Assembly: GCF_014196295.1 (NCBI RefSeq)
Contig: NZ_JACIDK010000002.1
Location: forward strand, 558,001 to 622,000
DNA length: 64,000 bases
DNA from: Phenylobacterium haematophilum
GTDB taxonomy: Bacteria; Pseudomonadota; Alphaproteobacteria; Caulobacterales; Caulobacteraceae
Direction: 5' to 3'
The position numbers and the translations under genes were made by a program. The notes beneath the pieces were generated by a model. That model made no database searches. It saw nothing but the letters and a program-made list of their open reading frames with translations, and had not been told where the DNA came from. Shown here piece after piece: positions 8,140 through 19,140 of the stretch; the stretch's first letter is position 1, and every line of letters starts with the position of its first letter.

Positions 8140-10074
8140 TTAAAATTCTTCCCAGCTGTCCTCGTCGGCGTGGGCGGCCGTCGCCAGGGCCGTGGCCCCG
8201 CGGCTGACCGGGCGCGGCGCGGGCTGGTGGGCGCGCGGGGCGCCGACCGTGCGGGTGCCCGTCTGCACGCCGCCGCCGGTGACCCGGAAGCGCGCGACCA
8301 GCCGGGCCAGCTCCTGCGCCTCGTCGGCCAGCACGCGGCTGGCGGCGGTCGACTGCTCGACCATCGCGGCGTTCTGCTGGGTGACCTGGTCCATCTGGTT
8401 GACCGCGGTGTTGACCTGGCCGAGGCCGAGGGCCTCTTCCTTGGCGCTGGCGGCGATCTCCCCGACCACGGTCGAGATCTCGCCGACCTGGCGCACGATG
8501 CGCTCAAGCGCCTTGCCGGTTTCGCCGACCAGGCTCACGCCCGCGGCGACCTGCTGGCTGGAGGCGCTGATCAGGGTCTTGATCTCCTTGGCGGCTTCGG
8601 CCGAGCGCTGGGCCAAGGCCCGCACTTCCGAGGCGACGACCGCGAAGCCGCGACCCGCTTCACCGGCCCGGGCGGCTTCGACGCCGGCGTTCAGGGCCAG
8701 CAGGTTGGTCTGGAAGGCGATCTCGTCGATCACGCCGATGATCTGGCTGATCTGCTTGGCCGAGCTTTCGATCTGGCCCATCGCCTCGATGGCGCGGCCG
8801 ACGACCAGGCCGCCTTCTTCGGCGTCGGTCTTGGCGGCGGCGACGGCCTCGCGGCCGTGGCTGGCGCCTTCGGAGGTCTTGTTGACGGTGGCGGTGATCT
8901 CGTCCAGCGCCGCGGCGGTCTCTTCCAGCGTCGCGGCCTGATGCTCGGTGCGCCGCGACAGGTCGTCGGCCGAGGTGCTGATCTCGCCCGCGCCGGACTG
9001 GATCGAGGCGGTGGCGCCGGCGATAGCGGCCATGGCCTCTTCCAGCTTGGCCGAGGCGGCGTTGAAGTCGTCGCGCAGCTTGCGGTAGTCGCCCGGGAAC
9101 TCCGCGTCGAGGCGATAGGTCAGGTCGCCGGCGGCCAAGCTGTCGAGGCCGCGGGCCAGCGAGTTGACCACCATGGCCTGTTCCTCGGCGATGGCCGCCG
9201 CGGCTTCGGCGTTCTGCCGGCGGGTGATTTCAGCGGCGGCCTCGGTCTGCTCGTGCTCGACGCGCAGTTTCTCGAGGTGCAGCTGGTTGTCGCGGAACAC
9301 GGTCAGCGACGAGACGATCGCGCCGAGCTCGTCCTTGCGGGCCAGCTTGTCGAGGTCGATGGAGCTGTCGCCGCGGGCCAGGGCCTCGGTCGCGCCGGCG
9401 ATCTGCTTGACGTCGCGGCGCAGCATCATGGTCAGGGCCCAGGCCAGGGCGCCGGCGATCAGCAGGGTGGCCACCGCGGCGACCATCTGGATCATCTGCG
9501 CGGTCTGCGAGCGGTCCTCGCTGGCCTTGGCGTTGGCGTCGGTCATCGCGTTGTTGGCGGCGACGATCTTGTTCAGCATGCCGGTCATGTTTGTGTATTC
9601 CTGCTCGAACGGAGCGGCAAAACCGGCGGCGGTGCTGAAGTCGGTGGTGATCATGGCCGCGATGACGTCCAGCGCGTCGCGGGTGCCCTTGAGCGCCTTG
9701 ATCAGATCCTGGAAGGCCTTCTTCTGAGCGGCGGGGGCCTTGGCCTCCATCGCCTGAACTTCCTTGGTGATCGCGTCGACCTCGGCCAGCAGTTCCTGGC
9801 TCTCGCCCTCGATCTTGTCGGTCTCGATCGAGGCGGCCTGATGGGTCAGCAGGAAGTAGAGTTCGCCGTGGACGGCAGTAATGCGCTCCGAAATCTTCTG
9901 CAGGCGCAGGCTGTTGGGAAGGTCGGTGTGCACGACCTGCGTGAGGTCGGCGGCTTGACCGCGTTGGATGATGACGGCGCCGCCGGCCGTCAGGGCCAAC
10001 ATCACCAGTGCGAAAGCAGGCGCAAAGCCGATCTTCGCGATCAGCGGCAGGTCGACGAGCCGAAAGCGCTTCAC
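8140..10074 (-). CDS. Methyl-accepting chemotaxis protein with CheR-docking tail
   Basis: Inner-membrane chemoreceptor of 644 residues. TM1 spans about 17-37, a helical ligand domain about 38-197, TM2 about 198-218, then HAMP and a second HAMP-like stretch, then the signalling coiled coil with the conserved hairpin tip [40 protein letters not shown] (around 510-550). The last residues are DSWEEF, matching the xWxxF tether by which CheR and CheB dock on high-abundance receptors. It starts with GTG at 10074, preceded by GGGGGAAA. The ligand is unknown; the periplasmic domain is of the four-helix type without a named motif. Confidence 0.95.
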   Translation of the reverse strand: MKRFRLVDLPLIAKIGFAPAFALVMLALTAGGAVIIQRGQAADLTQVVHTDLPNSLRLQKISERITAVHGELYFLLTHQAASIETDKIEGESQELLAEVDAITKEVQAMEAKAPAAQKKAFQDLIKALKGTRDALDVIAAMITTDFSTAAGFAAPFEQEYTNMTGMLNKIVAANNAMTDANAKASEDRSQTAQMIQMVAAVATLLIAGALAWALTMMLRRDVKQIAGATEALARGDSSIDLDKLARKDELGAIVSSLTVFRDNQLHLEKLRVEHEQTEAAAEITRRQNAEAAAAIAEEQAMVVNSLARGLDSLAAGDLTYRLDAEFPGDYRKLRDDFNAASAKLEEAMAAIAGATASIQSGAGEISTSADDLSRRTEHQAATLEETAAALDEITATVNKTSEGASHGREAVAAAKTDAEEGGLVVGRAIEAMGQIESSAKQISQIIGVIDEIAFQTNLLALNAGVEAARAGEAGRGFAVVASEVRALAQRSAEAAKEIKTLISASSQQVAAGVSLVGETGKALERIVRQVGEISTVVGEIAASAKEEALGLGQVNTAVNQMDQVTQQNAAMVEQSTAASRVLADEAQELARLVARFRVTGGGVQTGTRTVGAPRAHQPAPRPVSRGATALATAAHADEDSWEEF

Positions 10075-10312
10075 CTAAGTTTCCCCCGACTAGGTAGTAT
10101 CCTTAGCTGCACAATGACGGGAGGTTGCTAACCAATCGTCACTGGAAATCCGCATTGTCCCGACTTCACGTGCGTAATAGATATAGAGACACAACAATTG
10201 TGATTGTCGAGTTTACTGAGCATTAACCAAATCTAATTCTCAGCCATCAGATTCTTTTAACCTGAATGCCCCATACAGGGCCTGCGTCCGTTATCTAGAA
10301 AGGAGTGGGGCC

Positions 10313-10621
10313 ATGAAGAATCTCATCAAAATCGGCGGCGGTGTCGCCCTCTGCCTGGCGTTTGCCGGCGCGTCGGCTGCGGCTGACTTCCAAGAAAGCA
10401 TGTCGAAGTGCCTGACCAAGCACGCCAACACCCGCGACGCGGCTGTGGTGATGCTCGAGTGCAATGCGACGGCCGGTAAGCTGTCGGGCTGCAAGGTCCT
10501 TGAAGACAGCAAGGCTGGTAAGGGCTTCGACAAGGCCGCCCTGTGCGTGGCCGATGCTCTGCCGATGGGTTCGAAGACCGGCACCGTGAAGGTTCCGATG
10601 CGCTTCCCCGGCGGCGCGTAA
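10313..10621 (+). CDS. Small secreted protein with TonB C-terminal-like fold
   Basis: A 102-residue product with a signal peptide (MKNLIKIGGGVALCLAFAGASAAA, cleavage near 24). The mature part, LECNATAGKLSGCKVLEDSKAGKGFDKAALCVADALPM followed by VKVPMRF, fits the pattern of a TonB C-terminal domain (a G-x-L-x-x-C-x-V strand, then G-x-GF-x-x-A-A and a final V-x-V-P-x-RF strand), but there is no membrane anchor or proline-rich spacer. Function unknown. AAAGGAG lies just upstream of the ATG, and a strong terminator follows, so it is a single-gene unit. Confidence 0.8.
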   Translation: MKNLIKIGGGVALCLAFAGASAAADFQESMSKCLTKHANTRDAAVVMLECNATAGKLSGCKVLEDSKAGKGFDKAALCVADALPMGSKTGTVKVPMRFPGGA

Positions 10622-10658
10622 GCAGCCGCAACAAGAATTCTAGCATTCTTGCATATCG

Positions 10659-10688
10659 CGCCCTCGGCCACGGCCGGGGGCGTTTTGC
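10659..10688 (+). terminator. Rho-independent terminator after the TonB-C-like gene
   Basis: CGCCCTCGGCC and GGCCGGGGGCG pair as an 11-bp stem with one wobble, followed by TTTT. It also lies just past the end of the opposing DUF72 gene. Confidence 0.8.
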
Positions 10689-10697
10689 GTTGTGGGG

Positions 10698-11501
10698 CTA
10701 GGTATTGACCCGCTTCAGCAGTTCCTGCGCCGCGGCCGGGGCGCGGACCTTTCCCTCGTGGATGAAGAACACGAAGGTCTCGTGTGGGCCTTCCGCCGGC
10801 CCGGTGCGGTCTATGGGCTTGAGGTCGCCGGGCACGCGGCCTTTCGCGTATTCGCCGAAGCGTTCGGCCCAGGCGTCGAGGTCTTCTGCGACATAGCCGG
10901 TCTCGATCGCGTCCGAGCCCATCAGCAGGCGAGAATAGACGAAGTCGGCGGTGATGTCGCAGATCAGCGGATAGTTTTCGTGCTCCGAGACGCAGATCGC
11001 CACATTGCGCTCGCGGCACATCTTCACGAACGCCGGATCGACGAAGCTGGCGTGGCGCACCTCCACGCAGTGGCGCAGCGGCAGCCCGTCCTGGCTCTTG
11101 GGCAGCAGGTCCAGGAAGCTGGCGAAGTCGGCCTCGTCGAACTTCTTGGTGGGCATGAACTGCCAGAGGATCGGGCCGAGCCGGTCGCCCAGCTCGACGA
11201 TCCCTTGGGTCAGGAACTTGGTCACGGAGTCGCCGGCCTCGGCCAGCACCCGGCGGTTGGTGCAGAACCGCGAGGCCTTCACCGTGAACTTGAAGCCGTC
11301 CGGGGTGGCGGCCGCCCACTTGGCGAAGGTCTGCGGCTTCTGGCTCGAGTAATAGGTGGAGTTGATCTCCAGCGCGGTGAGATGGCGACTGGCGTAGGCC
11401 AGCTCGTCGGCGTGCTTGAGGCCTTGCGGATAGAAGACCCCGCGCCACGGTTCGAAGGTCCAGCCCCCGATGCCGGCCCGGATCTGACCTGCCTGCGCCA
11501 T
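10698..11501 (-). CDS. DUF72 family protein
   Basis: A 267-residue cytosolic protein of the DUF72 (YecE-like) TIM-barrel family. It has the typical start IRAGIGGWTFEPWRGVFYP, the LEINSTYYSSQKP stretch and the FKFTVKASRFCTN strand, then EVRHASF and a C-terminal FVFFIHEGK strand (usually the FNN-x-x-G position). The biochemical role of the family is not established. It is 16 bases downstream of the M28 peptidase gene on the same strand and probably in its transcript. Confidence 0.88.
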   Translation of the reverse strand: MAQAGQIRAGIGGWTFEPWRGVFYPQGLKHADELAYASRHLTALEINSTYYSSQKPQTFAKWAAATPDGFKFTVKASRFCTNRRVLAEAGDSVTKFLTQGIVELGDRLGPILWQFMPTKKFDEADFASFLDLLPKSQDGLPLRHCVEVRHASFVDPAFVKMCRERNVAICVSEHENYPLICDITADFVYSRLLMGSDAIETGYVAEDLDAWAERFGEYAKGRVPGDLKPIDRTGPAEGPHETFVFFIHEGKVRAPAAAQELLKRVNT

Positions 11502-11517
11502 CTCGTTCCTCGCCCTG

Positions 11518-13167
<1,650 letters not shown>

Positions 13168-13242
13168 AGTTCACTCAAATGGGGGGTGGAATTGCGCGGA
13201 ACCCTAGTTCGCGGCGTGATCTCGCGCCAGTGCCATGCGACT

Positions 13243-13390
13243 GGTTTGCGACATCTGCATCTTGCTTTGCCGATTGTCTGTTCTCAGCAATCGACCTGAA
13301 GCGTGACCACAGCTAAAAGCGGAACGCCGGTATCGAGGTCCGTGCTGCGTGTGCTAATCGCGCCCTGCGCGGCGGGCGGTGTCGCAAACC
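13243..13390. promoter_or_regulatory. Paired inverted 11-base element upstream of the RND operon
   Basis: GGTTTGCGACA at 13243-13253 and its exact reverse complement TGTCGCAAACC at 13380-13390 flank most of the intergenic region; the second copy ends eight bases before the RND outer-membrane gene. A regulator binding both could loop or block translation and transcription starts. No regulator gene lies next to the operon. Operator function is inference. Confidence 0.4.
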
Positions 13391-13397
13391 GATAGTG

Positions 13398-14846
13398 ATG
13401 AAAAGAGCGATGCGCCTAGTTACCCCTGCGGTCGGAACGGCGGCCGGCCTGGCCCTGATGCTTTCAGCCTGCGCCTCCACCCGCGACGTCGATACGCGCC
13501 TTCCCGCCGCCTACGAGGCGCCGTCCTCTCCGGCCATCGCCGCGGCGCCTTCCCTCGAGACCTGGTGGACCGGGTTCAATGATCCGCAGCTCACCGCCCT
13601 GATCACTGAGGCGTTGGCCAACAGCCCCGACGCCCGCAGCGCGGCGGCCAAGCTGCGCGAGGCGCGCGCCACCCGTTCCGGCGCGCTGACCAGCTTCCTG
13701 CCCCAGGGCAATCCGCGCGGTTCGATCACCGAGACCGACAGTAAGTTGGTCGACGGGACCGCCATCAACATCCCCGGTTTCTCAAGCACCGGCGACAGCC
13801 GCACCGAGACCGCCAACTTCGACGTCAGCTGGGAGATCGACCTCTTCGGGCGCATCTTCGCCGCCAGCCGCGCCGCCAACGCCGAGATGGCGGCCGCGCG
13901 GCTCGACTACGAGGCGGCCCGCGCCAGTCTGGCGGCGGCGGTCGCCGACAGCTATTTCGCCGCCCGCGGCGTCGCCATCCAGCTCGAAGACACTCGCGCC
14001 ACCGAGCGGATCCAGGCCGAGCTCTATCGCATCGTCGACATCCGCGCGCAGCGGGGCATCTCCTCGACCGCCGACGCCGACCGCGTGGCCGGCGACCTCG
14101 CCCAGGCGCGGTCCCAGGTCGCCGGACTGGAAGCCGAGCTGCAGGCCGCCCGCCGCAACCTGCTGATCCTTACGGGCCGCGGGATCGAACCGATCGCCGC
14201 CTTGCCGATCGACGCCGAGGTCGGCGTTGCGCCCGCAGTACCGGACGTGGTTCCCGGGGAACTGCTCGCCCGTCGCCCCGACGTGCGCCGGGCGGAGGCG
14301 ATGCTCGCCTCGGCCCTCGGTCGCCTCGACTACGCCAAGCTCGCCTTCTTCCCGACCTTCAAGCTGGCGCCCGGCATCGGCCTGCAGAAGAACGACCAGC
14401 CCGGTTACTCCGCGACGACCCAGAGCTGGAGCATCGGCGCCAACGTCGTCGTCCCTGTGCTCGACATCCCACGCCTGCTCTCGGAGATGAAGGCCCAGGA
14501 CGCCCGCTCCGAGCAGGCCGCCATCGGCTATGAAAAGGCCGTCCAGACCGCCTTCGGCGAGGCCGAGAACGCGCTGGTCCAGCTGGAGTCCGATCGCCGC
14601 CGCGTAGACCTGTTGCAGGACGGCGAGGCCCGCGCCCGCCGCGCCTACGAAGCGTCCCGCAAAGGCTACGTCGCCGGCTTCGTCGACCTGCAGACCACGC
14701 TCGACAACGAGCGGGCCTGGCGCACCGTGCGCACCCTGAAGACCGCCGCCCAGGTGCAGGCCCTGCGCCGAGGGGTTCAGACCTACAAGGCGCTCGGCGG
14801 TGGTTGGCCGCTTGAGAACGCACCGACCAACAAAGAGGCTCGCTGA
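13398..14846 (+). CDS. RND efflux outer-membrane lipoprotein, NodT/OprM family
   Basis: Outer-membrane exit duct of a tripartite efflux pump. The 482-residue product has a lipoprotein signal with the lipobox LMLSAC around residue 25, then two repeated outer-membrane-efflux-protein domains (coiled-coil alpha barrel; DSYFAARGVAIQLEDT and FGEAENALVQLESD) as in OprM and NodT. ATG 13398 follows a GTG at 13395 that is equally possible. It is first of a three-gene operon with adaptor and pump; the adaptor GTG comes one base after its stop codon. Confidence 0.93.
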   Translation: MKRAMRLVTPAVGTAAGLALMLSACASTRDVDTRLPAAYEAPSSPAIAAAPSLETWWTGFNDPQLTALITEALANSPDARSAAAKLREARATRSGALTSFLPQGNPRGSITETDSKLVDGTAINIPGFSSTGDSRTETANFDVSWEIDLFGRIFAASRAANAEMAAARLDYEAARASLAAAVADSYFAARGVAIQLEDTRATERIQAELYRIVDIRAQRGISSTADADRVAGDLAQARSQVAGLEAELQAARRNLLILTGRGIEPIAALPIDAEVGVAPAVPDVVPGELLARRPDVRRAEAMLASALGRLDYAKLAFFPTFKLAPGIGLQKNDQPGYSATTQSWSIGANVVVPVLDIPRLLSEMKAQDARSEQAAIGYEKAVQTAFGEAENALVQLESDRRRVDLLQDGEARARRAYEASRKGYVAGFVDLQTTLDNERAWRTVRTLKTAAQVQALRRGVQTYKALGGGWPLENAPTNKEAR

Positions 14847-14847
14847 A

Positions 14848-15945
14848 GTGACGAGAACCAAGACCATCCTGGCCCTCGCCGCCGGCCTGGCTTCCGCCGT
14901 GACGCTCTCCGCCTGCGGCTCCAAGGAGCCGCCTAAGAAGGACCCGGCCGCCCAGGCGCGCGCGGTGACGGTCGTGCGGCTGGAGCCGCGTGCGATTTCC
15001 GGCGCGCTCAGCGCTTCGGGCACGCTGCGCCCGCGCGAAGAGGCCGCCGTGGCGGCCGAAGTCACCGGTTTCCGAGTGCTGCGCGTCAACGCCGATGTGG
15101 GCGACACCGTCCGCGCCGGCCAGGTGTTGGTGCAACTCGACCCGGCTCTGCTCCAGGCCCAGATCGCTCAGGCCGAGGCCCAGGCGGCGCAGGCCGAGGA
15201 CCAGGCCAGACGCGTCGCCGACCTGGACGGCCAGGGCGTGCTCGCCCAGGAGCAGATCGCCCAGCGTCGCTTCCAGGCCCAGGCCGCCCGCGCGAACCTG
15301 CGCGACCTGCAGACCCGTCTCGCCAAGCTTTCCGTCGTCGCGCCGGTGTCCGGCGTGATCCTCGAACGCACGGTCCGCCCGGGCGACCTGTCGTCCGGCG
15401 GCGGCACGCCGTGGTTCCGCATCGCCCGCGACGGCCAGATGGAACTGGGCGCCGACATGCCCGAAGACGATCTGGCCCGCATCCGCGTGGGACAGAGCGC
15501 GACCGTCACCCTCCCGGGCGGCGGCCAGGCCCAGGGCACAGTGCGTATCGTCAGCCCGCAGATCGACGCCCAGACCAAGCTCGGCCAGGTTCGCGTGTTG
15601 CTGCCGGCCCGCTCGGACATCCGCGCCGGCGGTTTCGCCCGGGCGGTCTTCGCCGACGCCAGCGCCTCGACGCTCGCCCTGCCTGAAACCGCGATCCGCT
15701 ACGACGCGAGCGGCGCGGCGGTCATGGTGGTCGGCGACGACAACCGCGTGAAGCACGTGGCCGTCCAGACCGGCCAGCGCGGCTCGGGCCTCGTTCAGAT
15801 CGTGAAGGGGCCGCCCGCCGGCTCCCGCGTGGTCCAGAACGCGGCCTCTTTCCTGCTCGATGGTGACCTCGTGAAGCCAGTCGAAGCCGGCGCGGCCGCT
15901 GCGCCGAAAGCCGCCGCGCCGCAACCCGCTGCGAGGGCCAAATGA
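14848..15945 (+). CDS. RND efflux periplasmic adaptor lipoprotein (HlyD/MFP family)
   Basis: Membrane-fusion protein joining the inner-membrane pump to the outer-membrane duct. The 365-residue product starts with GTG at 14848, right after the upstream TGA, and has a lipobox LSAC near residue 23. The lipoyl halves are visible (EVTGFRVLRVNADVGDTV and VVAPVSGVILERTVRPGD) on either side of a short coiled coil rich in Ala/Gln, followed by a beta-barrel and the membrane-proximal domain. It ends in an Ala/Pro-rich tail. It overlaps the pump gene by four bases (ATGA). Confidence 0.93.
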   Translation: MTRTKTILALAAGLASAVTLSACGSKEPPKKDPAAQARAVTVVRLEPRAISGALSASGTLRPREEAAVAAEVTGFRVLRVNADVGDTVRAGQVLVQLDPALLQAQIAQAEAQAAQAEDQARRVADLDGQGVLAQEQIAQRRFQAQAARANLRDLQTRLAKLSVVAPVSGVILERTVRPGDLSSGGGTPWFRIARDGQMELGADMPEDDLARIRVGQSATVTLPGGGQAQGTVRIVSPQIDAQTKLGQVRVLLPARSDIRAGGFARAVFADASASTLALPETAIRYDASGAAVMVVGDDNRVKHVAVQTGQRGSGLVQIVKGPPAGSRVVQNAASFLLDGDLVKPVEAGAAAAPKAAAPQPAARAK

Positions 15946-18900
15946 GCGAGCATCAAGGCGGGAGCTCCGGCTTCCCGATCTCGGCCTGGGCGATCCGCAA
16001 CCCGGTTCCGGTCGCCCTGCTGTTCATCGGCCTGCTGATCGCCGGCATGATCGCCTATTCGGGGTTGGCGGTTAAACAGTTCCCGAACATCCAGTTCCCG
16101 GTTGTCGCCATCACGGTGACCCAGAGCGGCGCCGCGCCTGGGGAAATGGAGACCCAGATCACCCGGCCGGTCGAAGACGCCATGTCGGGCATCACCGGGG
16201 TCAAGAACATCCAGTCGGTTGTTACCCAGGGCGTTTCGACGACGTCCATCCAGTTCGAAATGGGCGAGGACCTTCAGAAGAAGACCGACGAAGTCCGCGC
16301 CAAGATCGACCAGACCCGCCAGGTGCTGCCGCGCGACATCGACGAGCCGACCGTCACCCGGGTCGAGATCGACGACGCATTCCCGATCATCACCTATGCG
16401 GTCGAAGCGCCGTCGATGTCGGACGAGCAGCTTTCCTGGTACGTCGACGACAAGATCGCCCGCGACCTCCAGACCGTCAGCGGGGTCGCGCAGATCTCGC
16501 GGGTCGGCGGCGTGGCGCGCGAGATCAACGTCGTCCTCGATCCCGACAAGCTGGCGGCGCGGGGCCTGACCGCGGCCGAGGTCAACAACGCCCTGATGGC
16601 CTTCCAGCAGGACGCGCCCGGCGGCCGCGTGCAGGTCGGCGGCCGCGAACAGACCGTCCGCGTCCTCGGCTCGGCCGAGACGATCGACCAGTTGCGGGCC
16701 ATGACCATCGCCACCGGCGGCGGCGGCTTCGTCCGCCTCACCGACGTCGCCGACATCGGCGAGGGCTCGGCCGAGGCGCGCGGCTTCGCGCGCCTGGACA
16801 ACCGCCCCGTGGTCGGCTTCCAGGTCAGCAAGACCAAGGAGTCGTCCGACGTCGACGTCGAGGACGGGGTGAACGCCAAGCTGGCCGAAATCGCCAAGGC
16901 CGATCCCAACGTCAAGTTCACCAAGATCTACGCCTCGGTCGACGAGACCCGCGCCAACTTCCGCGCCACCCAGCACGTGCTCCTTGAGGGCATGGTGCTG
17001 GCGGCGCTGGTGGTGCTGCTGTTCCTGCGCGACTGGCGCGCCACGGCCATCACCGTGCTGGCCATGCCGATCTCGCTGATTCCGACCTTCTTCGTGATGA
17101 AGCTGGCCGGGTTTTCGCTGAACCTGGTGACCCTGCTCGCCCTGACCCTGGTGATCGGCATCCTCGTCGACGACGCCATCGTCGAGATCGAGAACATCGA
17201 AAAGCGGGTGGCCCGCGGCGTGCGGCCGTTCAAGGCCGCGCTGGAAGGCGCCGACGCCATCGGCCTGGCGGTGGTGGCGACCACCTTCGCCATCGTCGTG
17301 GTGTTCACGCCGGTCAGCTTCATGCCCGGCATTCCCGGCCAGTTCTTCAAGGAGTTCGGCCTTACCGTCTCGGTGGCGGTGCTGTTCTCGCTGCTCGTCG
17401 CGCGCCTGGTGACGCCGCTGATGGCGGCCTACTTCCTCAAGCCCAACGTGCATCAGCGGCCGCAGAAGCCGTTCGAGGGCTTCTATCCCAGCGCCCTCAA
17501 GTGGGCGCTGGGCCATCGCATCCTCGCCTCCATCGCGGGCCTGCTGCTGTTCATCTGCTCGGCGGCGATGATCGCCTTCCTGCCCAAAGGTTTCCAGCCG
17601 CCCGGCGATCCCGACTACGTCTACATCAACGTGCAGGGCCCGCCCGGCGCGACCATCGGCGACATGGAGCGCGCGGTCCAGCAGGCCTCGCTCGTCATGG
17701 CGGCCCAGCCGGAAGTGCGGGGCGTCTTCAGCCAGGTCGGCTCGACCGTCGCGAACTTCGGCCCCGGCGGCGGCGGGGGCGGCAGCGACCTGCGCAACGG
17801 CACCATCACGGTGCTGCTCAATTCCGACCGCAAGGTCACCGGCAACCAGCTGAAGGACCGTGTCCGCGCCCAGATCACCGCGGTCCCGGACGTGCGGCTC
17901 AACTTCCTCGACGGCCAGGGCTCGGCCGGGTTCGAGCAGATCCTGACCAGCTCCGATCCCAAGGCGCTGGAACAGGCCAGCCTCGAGCTCGAGCGGCAGA
18001 TGCGGACCCTGACCAAGGTCACTGATCCGCGGCCGAAGAACCCGCCGATCGGCCCAGAACTGGTGATCCGCCCCAAGGCGGACGAGGCCGCGCGCCTCGG
18101 CGTCTCGGTCGCCGCGATCGCCCAGGCCGCCCGCGTCGCCACCGTCGGCGATATCGACGCCAACATTCCGAAGATGAACGAGGGCGAGCGGCGGATTCCC
18201 ATCCGCATCCGGCTGCCGGAATCGGCCCGCGCCGACATCGAGCAGGTCCGTCAGCTTCGCCTGCCGACCGCTACGGGGGGCTCGACGACGCTCGGCGCCG
18301 TGGCCGACGTGCAGTTCCAGGCCGGCCCGGCCCGGATCGACCGCCTCAACCGTCAGCGCCAGATGACCGTCCAGGCCGAGCTGGCCGACGGGGTCGAGCT
18401 CGGCGACGCGACCGCCGAGGTCCACAAGCTGCCGATCATGAACAAGCTGCCGGCCGGGGTCGCCCCCAGCGCCATCGGCGACGCCGAGGCCATGGCCGAG
18501 ATGTTCGGCGGCTTCGTCGTCGCCTTCGCCACCGCGGTCTTCCTGATGTTCGCCGTGCTAGTGCTGCTGTTCAAGAGCTTCTTCAAGCCGATCGTCATCC
18601 TGGCGGCGCTGCCGCTCGCCGTGGGCGGGGCCTTCATCGGCCTCTTCATCTTCAACCTGTCGCTGTCGATCCCCTCGCTCATCGGTTTCCTGATGTTGAT
18701 GGGCCTGGCGGCGAAGAACTCGATCCTGCTGGTCGAGTACGCGATCGAGCGCGAGCGGGAGGGCATGCCCCAGCGCAACGCCCTGATCGAGGCCTGCCGC
18801 GAGCGGGCCCGGCCGATCGTCATGACCACCGTGGCCATGGCCGCCGGCATGCTGCCGACCGCCCTGGCCCTGGAGAAGGGCGCCGAATTCCGCCAGCCGA

Positions 18901-19073
18901 TGGCGGTCGCGGTGATCGGCGGCCTTATCACCTCGACCCTGCTGTCGCTGGTGCTGGTGCCGGTGGTCTACGAGTTCGTCGACGACTTCGAGAACTGGCT
19001 GCGCCCCAAGCTCGCCAGGCTGATCACTCCGCGCGAAGCGCCCGGCGAGGCGGTTCCGGAGGACCGCCTCTAG
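15942..19073 (+). CDS. RND efflux pump permease (HAE1/AcrB-like)
   Basis: Proton-driven inner-membrane pump of 1043 residues with 12 membrane segments and two large periplasmic loops, the normal size and plan. Proton relay residues are present: Asp410-Asp411 in TM4 (LVIGILVDDAIVEIENIEK) and a Lys in TM10 (GLAAKNSILLVEYAIE). The porter-domain glycine-rich insert GPGGGGGGSDLRNG is at about 607-620. As third gene of the operon it makes a complete pump with the two lipoproteins upstream. The substrate cannot be read from sequence; HAE1 members export hydrophobic and amphiphilic compounds. Confidence 0.95.
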   Translation: MSEHQGGSSGFPISAWAIRNPVPVALLFIGLLIAGMIAYSGLAVKQFPNIQFPVVAITVTQSGAAPGEMETQITRPVEDAMSGITGVKNIQSVVTQGVSTTSIQFEMGEDLQKKTDEVRAKIDQTRQVLPRDIDEPTVTRVEIDDAFPIITYAVEAPSMSDEQLSWYVDDKIARDLQTVSGVAQISRVGGVAREINVVLDPDKLAARGLTAAEVNNALMAFQQDAPGGRVQVGGREQTVRVLGSAETIDQLRAMTIATGGGGFVRLTDVADIGEGSAEARGFARLDNRPVVGFQVSKTKESSDVDVEDGVNAKLAEIAKADPNVKFTKIYASVDETRANFRATQHVLLEGMVLAALVVLLFLRDWRATAITVLAMPISLIPTFFVMKLAGFSLNLVTLLALTLVIGILVDDAIVEIENIEKRVARGVRPFKAALEGADAIGLAVVATTFAIVVVFTPVSFMPGIPGQFFKEFGLTVSVAVLFSLLVARLVTPLMAAYFLKPNVHQRPQKPFEGFYPSALKWALGHRILASIAGLLLFICSAAMIAFLPKGFQPPGDPDYVYINVQGPPGATIGDMERAVQQASLVMAAQPEVRGVFSQVGSTVANFGPGGGGGGSDLRNGTITVLLNSDRKVTGNQLKDRVRAQITAVPDVRLNFLDGQGSAGFEQILTSSDPKALEQASLELERQMRTLTKVTDPRPKNPPIGPELVIRPKADEAARLGVSVAAIAQAARVATVGDIDANIPKMNEGERRIPIRIRLPESARADIEQVRQLRLPTATGGSTTLGAVADVQFQAGPARIDRLNRQRQMTVQAELADGVELGDATAEVHKLPIMNKLPAGVAPSAIGDAEAMAEMFGGFVVAFATAVFLMFAVLVLLFKSFFKPIVILAALPLAVGGAFIGLFIFNLSLSIPSLIGFLMLMGLAAKNSILLVEYAIEREREGMPQRNALIEACRERARPIVMTTVAMAAGMLPTALALEKGAEFRQPMAVAVIGGLITSTLLSLVLVPVVYEFVDDFENWLRPKLARLITPREAPGEAVPEDRL

Positions 19074-19140
19074 GCGGCGCGGTTGCGGCGCGTTGGACGG
19101 TCCCGCTATCTTCCGCAGCTGAGGGTTGCGGGGTGGGGGC

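Noticed and set aside
7570..10131. 853-codon open frame on the plus strand opposite the chemoreceptor gene
   Set aside because: Antisense shadow of a well-defined chemoreceptor; its repeats mirror the coiled-coil codons.
15795..18425. 876-codon open frame on the minus strand opposite the RND pump gene
   Set aside because: It is antisense to a clear RND permease, has the His/Asp/Gly/Leu-rich composition of a GC-rich shadow frame and no domain or ribosome binding site.
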